A stretch of DNA of 64,000 bases from an uncultured Propionivibrio sp. (GTDB lineage Bacteria; Pseudomonadota; Gammaproteobacteria; Burkholderiales; Rhodocyclaceae), in contig NZ_OY762657.1 in assembly GCF_963666255.1 (NCBI RefSeq), positions 62,001 to 126,000 of the forward strand, given 5' to 3'. Every line of letters starts with the position of its first letter. Within the stretch, counting starts at the first letter, position 1. Both the position numbers and the translations under genes were made by a program. The notes beneath the pieces are model-generated. The model was not told the origin of the DNA. It did not search any database and saw only the letters and a list, made by a program, of their open reading frames with translations. Below are positions 46,034 through 53,562 of the stretch, in pieces.

Positions 46034-46541
46034 CGGGGAAAGTATTGTTGTTGATGCGGACGTGGCAAGAGCTGCTGGCGTTACTGAACACCCCGTATCA
46101 AAAAACTCTCGAGTCCTTCTACAAACATTGCTTGCTATGGACTACAAAGTCGGATTCTGTCCGGTATTGTTTGGCGAATGGAAAAAGCATCGTTCATTGT
46201 TCGCCAAGAGGTGGCTCGGAAGCATGGTTGCTAGAAAGAAAGTCGTTCGATTAACCCCCGTGTCTATAGCTTTAGGTTTGATTGACTCAGCGAATATAAC
46301 CGAGGAGCAAAGGAGTGTCGCAAACAAAGATGCTCATGTTGTAGATGCGGCCTTGGCGTCCGACAGGTTTATTGCTTCAAATGACAAAAAAGCAAGAGAT
46401 GTATTTTGCTGCGTAGCGCAAGATACTGCGGCGTTTCGCGACGTAATATGGACAGTGCCATCTTTACACGGCGAAAAAATATCTGAAGTGCTTAGTTCAA
46501 AGGACGATATTCCTCCACAGTGGCGACTTACTTTGACCTAG
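46023..46541 (+). CDS. PIN-like nuclease domain protein partnered with the ATPase
   Basis: The 172-residue protein has a PIN-like arrangement of acids: Asp11 and Asp13 in SIVVDADVARAAG, Glu52 in FGEWKKH, Asp103 in NKDAHVVDAALASDRFIASND and Asp121, in the order and spacing of PIN ribonucleases (D, E, D, D). The ATG at 46023 overlaps the ATPase stop, so the two are translationally coupled. No antitoxin is next to it; the ATPase may hold it inactive until a trigger. It could also act on DNA. Confidence 0.7.
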   Translation: MKFNGESIVVDADVARAAGVTEHPVSKNSRVLLQTLLAMDYKVGFCPVLFGEWKKHRSLFAKRWLGSMVARKKVVRLTPVSIALGLIDSANITEEQRSVANKDAHVVDAALASDRFIASNDKKARDVFCCVAQDTAAFRDVIWTVPSLHGEKISEVLSSKDDIPPQWRLTLT

Positions 46542-46939
46542 CAAAGACCGACGAGTGCTTGGTCAGCCAACTGTTCGTACAGCAGCCTTTTACTCAGAAT
46601 GTTGCCACCGCTCCGCTAGACCTGCGAAGGTCTGCTGCGGGTCGATACCCGCCAGTTCAGCTTTGTTCCTCCCTGCCCCGATGACACGCCGCAGCGACTA
46701 ATGTTTGTCGGATGAGTGGGCGACTCCCGCCGTTATTGCGAGGGAGAGTGGCCACAGGACGCCAACCGCGCTTTCGCGACAAGACCACGCACACACGACC
46801 CCTCGCTGATCCCTCTGTCATGGCGCGCCAACAGGGCAACCGCGATCTTCATACCCGAACGCCGAAAATATTGTCGGTATCCCTGCGGCGCCGACACGGC
46901 TATCATTGGCAATCAGGTCATTCCAATGGTATTGCCATA
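46542..46939. other. Gap at the right edge of the island, no intact gene
   Basis: GC content rises again here. On the minus strand, about 46660-46590, a frame reads AELAGIDPQQTFAGLAERWQ before a stop, which looks like the tail of a real protein but has no intact continuation, so it may be a decayed gene. Nothing else is supported. Confidence 0.4.
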
Positions 46940-48667
46940 ATGCATCGCCTGTTTTCCGCCTGCCTGCTGCTTTTCTCCCTGTTCAGTCTGCCTCTCCAGG
47001 CGACTGAGGCGCCCGACACCCGCGTTCTTTTCATCAACTCCTACCATCGCGGTTACTCGTGGAGCGACGGCATTGAGGAGGGCTTGCGCCAGCGGTTGAG
47101 CGAGTCGGACAAGCGCATCGAACTCTCCATCGAATACCTCGACAGCCGCCGCTTTGCCTACGATACCCAGATCGAATTACTGGCCAGGGCGTTCGAGACG
47201 AAGTACGCCAAATACCGTCTTGACCTGATTGTCGTCTCCGACAACGCGGCCTTCGACTTCGCCATCCGGTACCGGGCACGCCTGTTTCCGACACAGCCCA
47301 TCGTCTTTTGCGGCTACAACAACTTTCGCCCCGAGGTCCTCAAGGACCTGCGCAACATCACCGGCGTCAACGAGGAAATCGCCATCGAGGACACAGTCAA
47401 CATGGCGCTGAAGATCCACCCCAACACGCGCACGCTCGCCTTCGTGACATCGACGGGCGATGCCAGCAGCAAGCGCATCGGCGAGGTGGCCGAACAATCG
47501 GCGTTCCCGTCGCTGCGCAAGCGCTTCGAGGTCGTGGACATGAAGGACTTCTCGGTCGAGCAGATCCGCAAGCGTCTTGCCGAACTGCCGCGTGACAGCC
47601 TGCTGTTCCTCAGCGGCCAGACCGCTGACCAGAGCACCGGCCGCGCCCTGACCCCGCCGGAAAACGGCGTCCTCATCACCGCCGCCAGCCCCTTCCCGAC
47701 GTACAGTTTCTGGGACTTTCATCTCGGACACGGCACCCTCGGCGGCCACATCATTACCGGCCCGGAGCAGGGCCGCGCTGCCGGCGACATGGCCTTGCGC
47801 GTCCTGGCCGGCACGCCGGCGGACAGCATTCCCGTACTCATGACCACGCCGACCCGCGACGTCTTCGACTACAACGCCATGAAACGCTTCGGCATCCGGA
47901 TCAAGGACCTGCCGGAAGAAGCGCTGATCCTCAACCGCCCCTTCTCCCTGTGGGACAACTATCGCTGGCAGATGATCGGCGTCATCGCCCTGCTCGTCGT
48001 CGAAACCGCCCTGATCGCACTCCTTTTGCATATCAGCCGCGGTCGCCGCAAAGCGCTGGCCGCACTGGACGAAGAGCGCGCACTCCTTGAGCAGCGCGTG
48101 GCCGAGCGTACCCATGAACTCCGGGTGGCCAACGAACAATTGGCGAGCATCAGCATGACGGATGTCCTGACCGGGTTGCCCAACCGGCGCCGTTTCGACG
48201 AAGCGCTCGATACCGAGATCGCACACCTGCGCCGTTCCGGCGGATTCCTGTCGATGATCATGCTCGACGTCGATTTCTTCAAGCCGTTCAATGACACCTA
48301 TGGCCACGTCGATGGCGACGATTGCCTGCGGCGAGTTGCCTCCGTCATCTCCGGCCAGGCAAATCGCGCCACCGACCTGGCGGCGCGTTTCGGCGGCGAG
48401 GAGTTTGCGCTGATCCTGCCCGAGACCGACGCACAGGGCGCCGCCGCCCTTGCCGAACGCATTCGCGCCGGGATCGAACAGCTGGCTATTCCGCACAGCG
48501 CGTCGAAAGTCGCCGACCACGTGACGGCCAGCCTCGGCGCCATCACCCTGCTGCCGGCAACCCTGCCCTCCCGTGACGACGTCATCCGGCTGGTCGACGC
48601 ACAGCTGTATCGCGCCAAGAAAGATGGACGCAACCGCGTCGCGATCATGGACAGCACACAGACATAA
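46940..48667 (+). CDS. ABC-type substrate-binding domain fused to a GGDEF diguanylate cyclase
   Basis: The 575-residue protein has a Sec signal (about 1-22), an ABC_sub_bind-like periplasmic domain (about 28-330: VLFINSYHRGYSWSDGIEEGL, LIVVSDNAAFDFAIRYR, GQTADQSTGRALTP, FWDFHLGHGTLGGHIITGPEQG), a membrane helix (about 346-366, MIGVIALLVVETALIALLL), a coiled coil and a GGDEF domain (MTDVLTGLPNRRRFDEAL, DVDFFKPFNDTYGHVDGDDCLR, FGGEEFALILPETD). It should couple a periplasmic ligand to c-di-GMP synthesis. The start ATG at 46940 gives the signal peptide; the Shine-Dalgarno is weak. Confidence 0.92.
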   Translation: MHRLFSACLLLFSLFSLPLQATEAPDTRVLFINSYHRGYSWSDGIEEGLRQRLSESDKRIELSIEYLDSRRFAYDTQIELLARAFETKYAKYRLDLIVVSDNAAFDFAIRYRARLFPTQPIVFCGYNNFRPEVLKDLRNITGVNEEIAIEDTVNMALKIHPNTRTLAFVTSTGDASSKRIGEVAEQSAFPSLRKRFEVVDMKDFSVEQIRKRLAELPRDSLLFLSGQTADQSTGRALTPPENGVLITAASPFPTYSFWDFHLGHGTLGGHIITGPEQGRAAGDMALRVLAGTPADSIPVLMTTPTRDVFDYNAMKRFGIRIKDLPEEALILNRPFSLWDNYRWQMIGVIALLVVETALIALLLHISRGRRKALAALDEERALLEQRVAERTHELRVANEQLASISMTDVLTGLPNRRRFDEALDTEIAHLRRSGGFLSMIMLDVDFFKPFNDTYGHVDGDDCLRRVASVISGQANRATDLAARFGGEEFALILPETDAQGAAALAERIRAGIEQLAIPHSASKVADHVTASLGAITLLPATLPSRDDVIRLVDAQLYRAKKDGRNRVAIMDSTQT

Positions 48668-48683
48668 CGCTGGGCCTCGCCTC

Positions 48684-48711
48684 GTAAAAAAAACCGCGCC
48701 CGAAGGCGCGG
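48684..48711 (-). terminator. Intrinsic terminator of the dctP gene
   Basis: On the minus strand CCGCGCC-TTCG-GGCGCGG forms a tetraloop hairpin followed by TTTTTTTTAC, about 33 bases after the dctP stop. It also lies just behind the convergent cyclase gene. Confidence 0.85.
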
Positions 48712-48743
48712 CATGAGGAGGATATCCGTACCGGCGCAGGCGC

Positions 48744-49763
48744 TTACTTGGCTTTGCGCACTTTCTCGACTTCGGCATAGAAACTCTTGACGAAATCGGG
48801 GCCGATCGAGGCCGAGAACTTCTCGATCACCGGCTTGACCGATTGGCGCATCTTGTCGAGCTCGGCCGGGGCGAGTTCGGTCACCGCCATGCCTTTCGCA
48901 TGAAGCTGGCCGACCGCGTCCTTGTCCTGGCGGATTTCCTCTGCCCGCTGGAAGTCGCGGGCGATGACCGCCGCCTTGCGGATCGCTGCCTGCTGGTCTG
49001 CCGGCAACGTGGAGAACCACTTGTTCGACACGACGAGCGCCACCGGCGTATAGACGTGGTGCGTGATGGCCAGGTGTTTCTGTACTTCGTAGATCTTGTT
49101 CTGGAACATATCGACCGGCGGATGCTCCAGTCCGTCGAGCGCCCCGATCTCCAGCGCTGTAAATACTTCGGCATACGCCATCGGCGTGGCGTTGATGCCC
49201 ATCGCCTTGAAGCTCTCGATCGCCACAGGACTCTGCATGACGCGGATCTTGAGGCCCTTGAAATCCTCGAACTTCCGGATCGGGCGCTTGCTGTTGGCGA
49301 CGTTGCGGAACGCCCCGCCCGCCCAGGTCAGGCCGACAGCCCCGGTGTCCTTGAGGTCGTCGAGCAGCTTCGTGCCCACCGGGCCGTCGAGCACCTTGGC
49401 GACTTCAGCGTCATTGGAGAACAGGAAAGGGAAGTCGAAGATCTGGAGTTCCTTCTTGCGCACGGCAAACGGCACGAGCGAACCGAGATAGAACTCGAGG
49501 ACGCCGCCCTGCACCGATTGCAGCATCTTTTCTTCCGAACCGAGCGACGAATTGGCGAAGACCTTGATCTTGACCTGGCCGTTGGTGGCTTTGTCCACTT
49601 CGGCGGCAAAACGCGCCATCGCCTGGCCGCGCGGGTGCTGTTCGGTGAAGCCGTGGCCGAGGCGCGCCTCGACCGCCAGCGCCGACGTCGACGCGAGCAG
49701 GCTGGCGGCGCCGATCAGGGAGGAGATACGTGTCAACATCGAAGCTTTCGCGTGCATCGTCAT
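48744..49763 (-). CDS. TRAP transporter substrate-binding protein, DctP family
   Basis: The 339-residue protein has a signal peptide (about 1-31, ending ASTSALA), and the DctP-type motifs LGHGFTEQHPRGQAMARFA, SLGSEEKMLQSVQGG, FKGLKIRVMQSPVAIESFKAMGINATPMAYAEVFTALEIGALDGLEHP. The conserved Arg (KIRVMQ) binds a carboxylate, so the ligand is an organic acid. No dctQ/dctM genes are adjacent. The ATG at 49763 follows GGAG. It precedes an SDR dehydrogenase gene set divergent from a LysR regulator. Confidence 0.92.
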   Translation of the reverse strand: MTMHAKASMLTRISSLIGAASLLASTSALAVEARLGHGFTEQHPRGQAMARFAAEVDKATNGQVKIKVFANSSLGSEEKMLQSVQGGVLEFYLGSLVPFAVRKKELQIFDFPFLFSNDAEVAKVLDGPVGTKLLDDLKDTGAVGLTWAGGAFRNVANSKRPIRKFEDFKGLKIRVMQSPVAIESFKAMGINATPMAYAEVFTALEIGALDGLEHPPVDMFQNKIYEVQKHLAITHHVYTPVALVVSNKWFSTLPADQQAAIRKAAVIARDFQRAEEIRQDKDAVGQLHAKGMAVTELAPAELDKMRQSVKPVIEKFSASIGPDFVKSFYAEVEKVRKAK

Positions 49764-49797
49764 AAAATTCTCCAGGAAGGTCAAAAAAGGGCGTCGT

Positions 49798-50565
49798 TCA
49801 GACGCAACTCGTCATGCCGCCATCGACATAAATGATCTGGCCATTGACGAAATCGGAAGCCGACGACGACAGGAAGATCGCTGCGCCCTGCAGTTCCTCG
49901 ACCTTGCCCCAGCGGTTGGCCGGCGTGCGCTTGCACAGCCAGGCGGAAAACTCCTCGTTCTCGACGAGGGCGCGGTTCATCTCGGTGGCGAAATAGCCGG
50001 GCGCGAGACCATTGGCCTGGATGCCGTACCTCGCCCAGTCGGCGCACATACCCTTGGTCAGGTTGGCGACGCCGCCCTTGGCCGCCGTGTAGGGCGCGAT
50101 CGTCGGCCGGCCGAGCAGGCTCTGCACCGAACAGATATTGACGATCTTGCCGGCGCCGCGCGGGATCATGTGCCGCGCCACCGCCTGCGAAACGTAGAAG
50201 ACGCTCGACAGGTTGGTTTCGAGGATCGCCGCCCAGCTCTCCGCCGCGAACTCTTCCAGCGGCGCCCGGCGCTGGATGCCGGCGTTGTTGATGAGGATGT
50301 CGATCGGACCGATCTCGCGCTCGACGCGTTCGATGCCGGCCTGCACGGCCGCCTGATCGGTGACGTCGAAAACGACGTAGTCGACCGTATGGCCTTCGGC
50401 GCGCATCTTCGCCGCCGTCTCGCGCACACGTTCCTCGTTGCGACCGTTGAGCACGATCGCCGCGCCGGACGCGGCCAGCCCGTACGCCAGCGAAAGGCCG
50501 ATTCCCTGCGTCGATCCGGTAATTAGCGCGCGCTTGTTCTTGAGGCAGAAGAGTGAGTTTTGCAT
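49798..50565 (-). CDS. SDR-family oxidoreductase (gluconate 5-dehydrogenase-like)
   Basis: The 255-residue enzyme has the NAD(P)-binding ALITGSTQGIGLSLAYGLA, LINNAGIQRR, catalytic Ser in NICSVQS and Y-x-x-x-K (APYTAAKGG), and a C-terminal SDFVNGQIIYVDGGMTSCV. It resembles gluconate 5-dehydrogenase/2-deoxy-gluconate 3-dehydrogenase. Together with the downstream dctP gene (34 bases apart) it may form a sugar-acid uptake and oxidation operon controlled by the divergent LysR gene. The ATG at 50565 lacks a clear Shine-Dalgarno. Confidence 0.88.
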   Translation of the reverse strand: MQNSLFCLKNKRALITGSTQGIGLSLAYGLAASGAAIVLNGRNEERVRETAAKMRAEGHTVDYVVFDVTDQAAVQAGIERVEREIGPIDILINNAGIQRRAPLEEFAAESWAAILETNLSSVFYVSQAVARHMIPRGAGKIVNICSVQSLLGRPTIAPYTAAKGGVANLTKGMCADWARYGIQANGLAPGYFATEMNRALVENEEFSAWLCKRTPANRWGKVEELQGAAIFLSSSASDFVNGQIIYVDGGMTSCV

Positions 50566-50643
50566 GTCAGTGATCAATATTCAGGAGGGATACGTATTCA
50601 ACAAAAATCCGCTTACCAGCGGGATCCATGACGTTATACTGCG

Positions 50644-50655
50644 GCGGAATTCCGC
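50644..50655. promoter_or_regulatory. 12-bp palindrome GCGGAATTCCGC in the SDR/LysR gap
   Basis: This perfect palindrome lies in the 147-base gap between the SDR gene and the divergent LysR regulator and could be part of the LysR recognition site. It is only a candidate, since LysR sites are usually T-N11-A. Confidence 0.4.
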
Positions 50656-50712
50656 TCGCCAATAGTCTTTGGTAATATTTGTTATCACTATTGCTGATCA
50701 CCGTACCAACGC

Positions 50713-51609
50713 ATGGAACTCAAACTGCTGCGCGCCTTCGTCGTGCTCGCCGAGGAACTTCATTTCGGCCATGCCGCCGGGCGCCTGTGCATCGTCCAGC
50801 CGGCGCTCAGCATGCAGTTGCAGAAACTCGAACGCGAACTCGGCGTCACGCTGTTCGAGCGCGACCGGCACCGCGTCGAACTGACCGCGCTCGGGCGGAC
50901 TTTCCTGCCCGAGGCGCAGGCGATCCTGGCGCAGGCCGAGCGCGCCGTCGGCCTCGTCAAGGCGGCCGATGCCGGCGAAGTCGGCACCCTCCGCCTCGGT
51001 TTCGTCTCGTCGATCCTGCCGGTCTATCTGCCCGAACTGATCCGCCGCCTGCGCGCCCGCTATCCCGCGATCGAACTCGAACTCAAGGACATGCCCAGCC
51101 CCGAGCAGTTGCAGGCGCTGCGCAGCAACCGCATCGATATCGGCTTCGTCCGCCTGCCGATCGACGATCGCCGCGTCACGACGCAGACGGTGCTCTCCGA
51201 ATCCTTCGTCGTCGCCCTGCCCGACGACCACCCGCTGGCGCAGACCGAAGCGATCACCCCGGCGGCACTCGCCGATATCCCGGTGTTCTTTCTCGCGCGC
51301 CGCTTCGCCCCCGGCTACTACGACGAGGTCATGGGCGCGTTCCGGCGCGCCGGGCATGCGCTGCAGGTCGCCCGCGAATTCGGCGAATTCACGACGATGG
51401 CGGCGCTGATCAGCGCCGGCATGGGCATCGGCATCCTGCCGAAATACGCGATGTCTGCCAAGTATGACAACGTCGCCATCCGCCCGCTCGCCGGCCCCGA
51501 CCTGCAAGCGCGCGTCGGCCTCGCCTGGACTGAGCCGGAAAGCCGCCTCAAACAGGCCTTCCTCGACATCGCCGGCGAAACGGCACAGGCGCTGGCAGCA
51601 ACGGCCTGA
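50713..51609 (+). CDS. LysR-family transcriptional regulator
   Basis: The 298-residue protein has the LysR helix-turn-helix at the N-terminus (ELKLLRAFVVLAEELHFGHAAGRLCIVQPALSMQLQKLERELGVTLFERD) and a periplasmic-binding-like effector domain from about residue 90. It is divergent from the SDR-dctP genes, its probable targets. The BenM/CatM-like sequence LHFGHAA...PALS and effector pocket suggest an organic-acid ligand. Confidence 0.93.
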   Translation: MELKLLRAFVVLAEELHFGHAAGRLCIVQPALSMQLQKLERELGVTLFERDRHRVELTALGRTFLPEAQAILAQAERAVGLVKAADAGEVGTLRLGFVSSILPVYLPELIRRLRARYPAIELELKDMPSPEQLQALRSNRIDIGFVRLPIDDRRVTTQTVLSESFVVALPDDHPLAQTEAITPAALADIPVFFLARRFAPGYYDEVMGAFRRAGHALQVAREFGEFTTMAALISAGMGIGILPKYAMSAKYDNVAIRPLAGPDLQARVGLAWTEPESRLKQAFLDIAGETAQALAATA

Positions 51610-51642
51610 CCGGCCGCCCCATCCGAAAACCATCGTCGGCAA

Positions 51643-51658
51643 TAGGGATTTTTCCCTA
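51643..51658. promoter_or_regulatory. Inverted repeat TAGGGA-TTTT-TCCCTA upstream of ttrB
   Basis: The perfect 6-bp dyad around four T is between the LysR gene and ttrB, 82 bases before the ttrB start. It may be a terminator for the LysR gene or, since it lacks a T tail, a site for the FixJ/NarL-type regulator TtrR. Confidence 0.45.
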
Positions 51659-51739
51659 GTCGCCTCGGCGATTCTTCCAATATCCGCCCGCCAGGACGCG
51701 CACTAAGCTCTGTCCGTTCCCATTTTTCCGGAGCGGATC

Positions 51740-52471
51740 ATGAGTGATCTCCCCGACCGCAGCCGCCGCACTTTCCTTTCGGCACTGCCCACCCTGACCG
51801 TCGGCCTGGCGGCACCGGCCAGAGCGGCCGACACCCCTGCCCGCCAGCCGCGCTGGGGCATGCTCGTCGACACCCGCCGCTGCATCGCCTGCCAGGCTTG
51901 CACGATGGCCTGCGCGATGGAAAACGCGACGCCCGAAGGCGCCTTCCGCACCGTCGTCGCCACCTACGCCGTCAGCGACGCCGACGGCAGCACCGGCCTG
52001 TCGGTGGTGCCGCGCCTCTGCAACCACTGCGCCCAGCCACCCTGCGTCGACGTCTGCCCGGTCGGCGCCACCTTCAAGCACGGCGACGGCAGCGTCCTCG
52101 TCGACGGCGAACGTTGCGTCGGCTGCGCCTATTGTGTCCAGGCCTGTCCCTATGACGCGCGCTTCATCAACCATGCCACCGGCAAGGCCGACAAGTGCAC
52201 CTTCTGCCATCACCGTCTCGAAGCCGGACTGCTGCCCGCCTGCGTCGAGACCTGTGTCGGCGGCGCCCGCATCTTCGGCAACCTCGGCGCGCCCGACAGC
52301 GAGATCTCGCGGCGCCTGAAAGCGGCCGGCGCATCGCTGCGCGTGCTCAAGCCCGAAGCCGGCACCGCGCCCAATGTCTTCTACATCGGCCTCGACGACG
52401 CGCTGACCGGCCATGTCGCCGGCGTTTCGGCCGCCGACCTGATGTGGCGCCCTGACCACCACGGAGGATGA
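51740..52471 (+). CDS. ttrB: Tetrathionate reductase iron-sulfur subunit TtrB-like
   Basis: The 243-residue protein has a twin-arginine signal (SRRTFLSALPT) and four ferredoxin-type cysteine groups: CIACQACTMAC; CNHCAQPPCVDVCPVGA; CVGCAYCVQACPYDAR; and CTFCHHRLEAGLLPACVETC, so it binds four [4Fe-4S] clusters. It passes electrons from the membrane subunit TtrC to TtrA in the periplasm. The gene order ttrB-ttrC-ttrA with ttrRS nearby identifies it within the PsrB/TtrB group. Confidence 0.9.
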   Translation: MSDLPDRSRRTFLSALPTLTVGLAAPARAADTPARQPRWGMLVDTRRCIACQACTMACAMENATPEGAFRTVVATYAVSDADGSTGLSVVPRLCNHCAQPPCVDVCPVGATFKHGDGSVLVDGERCVGCAYCVQACPYDARFINHATGKADKCTFCHHRLEAGLLPACVETCVGGARIFGNLGAPDSEISRRLKAAGASLRVLKPEAGTAPNVFYIGLDDALTGHVAGVSAADLMWRPDHHGG

Positions 52472-52473
52472 CC

Positions 52474-53562
52474 ATGACGACAACCGTCGAAGTGCTCGGC
52501 TTTGCGCGCGGCCCGGACTGGCTGCCCTGGGCGGTGCAATATTTTTTCCTGATCGGCGTTTCCTGCGCCGCCTTCTTCGTCTCGCTGCCCGGCCTCGTCT
52601 GGCGCCGCCCGGCGTGGCGCGCGCTGTCACGCTACGCGCTGCTCGCCGCGCTCGTCAGCGGCCTGACCGCGCCGGTGGCGCTGATGGCCGACCTGCACCA
52701 ACCCGGCCGCTTCCTGAATTTCTACCTGCACCCGAACTTCGGCTCGTGGATGGCCTGGGGGTCCTTCTTCATTCCGCTCTATGTCGGCGGGCTGCTGCTC
52801 TACGCCTGGCTCTGCCTGCGCCCGGCACTCGCCCGGCTGGCCGACGACGGCGGACGCCTGGCGCCGATCTACCGGCAACTCGCCTATGGCGGCCACGACA
52901 GCCCCGGCGCGATCCGCCTTGCCGCGCTCGCCTGCGGTCTCGGCGCCGTCCTGCTGCTGCTCTACACCGGCATGGAAACGATGATCGTCAGCGCCCGCGC
53001 GCTCTGGCACACACCGGTCCTGCCGCTCGTCTTCGCCGCGTCCGCCGGCGTCGGCGGCCTCGGCATGACGCAGCTCGTCACCGCGCTGGCCGGACAACGC
53101 GAACTCGCGCCGCTGCTCAACCGCTGGCTGGTCCGCTGCCTCGGCGCCAGCCTCGTCCTGATCGCCGTCTGGTTCGCGCTCGCCGTCTCCGGCAGTGCGT
53201 CGCACAGTGCCGAAGCGCTCGCCGCGCTGGTCGGCTCGCGCGTCTGGGCAACGACCGGGCTGTGGTTCCTCGCCACGACGCTTTTCAGCCTCTGGCTTTC
53301 GGCGACACGCCCGCAGGCGCTCTGGGCGCCGGCGCTGCTGGCGCTGCACGGCGCCTGGCTGCTGCGCTGGATCGTCTTCATCGGCGGCCAGGGCATTCCG
53401 AAGATGGGCAGCACCTGGTACGCCTATTCGCTTGGCATCGGACCCGACGGACTGCTCGGCATCGTCGGATCGCTCGGCCTCGCGCTGTTCCTGTATGTCG
53501 TCCTGACCGCCTTCGTCCCCTGGGACGCACGAAATGAAATGGGAGAAAACCATGGCATTTGA
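52474..53562 (+). CDS. ttrC: Tetrathionate reductase membrane subunit TtrC-like (NrfD/PsrC family)
   Basis: The 362-residue NrfD-type protein has about nine hydrophobic segments, PRPDWLPWAVQYFFLIG-like entry (GPDWLPWAVQYF), and ALMADLHQPGRFLNFYLHPNFGSWMAWGSFF, the conserved quinol-site region. It oxidises quinol for TtrBA. The GGAGG at 52463-52467 is 6 bases before the ATG at 52474 but directly adjoins the ATG at 52468, which decides for 52474. Confidence 0.88.
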   Translation: MTTTVEVLGFARGPDWLPWAVQYFFLIGVSCAAFFVSLPGLVWRRPAWRALSRYALLAALVSGLTAPVALMADLHQPGRFLNFYLHPNFGSWMAWGSFFIPLYVGGLLLYAWLCLRPALARLADDGGRLAPIYRQLAYGGHDSPGAIRLAALACGLGAVLLLLYTGMETMIVSARALWHTPVLPLVFAASAGVGGLGMTQLVTALAGQRELAPLLNRWLVRCLGASLVLIAVWFALAVSGSASHSAEALAALVGSRVWATTGLWFLATTLFSLWLSATRPQALWAPALLALHGAWLLRWIVFIGGQGIPKMGSTWYAYSLGIGPDGLLGIVGSLGLALFLYVVLTAFVPWDARNEMGENHGI

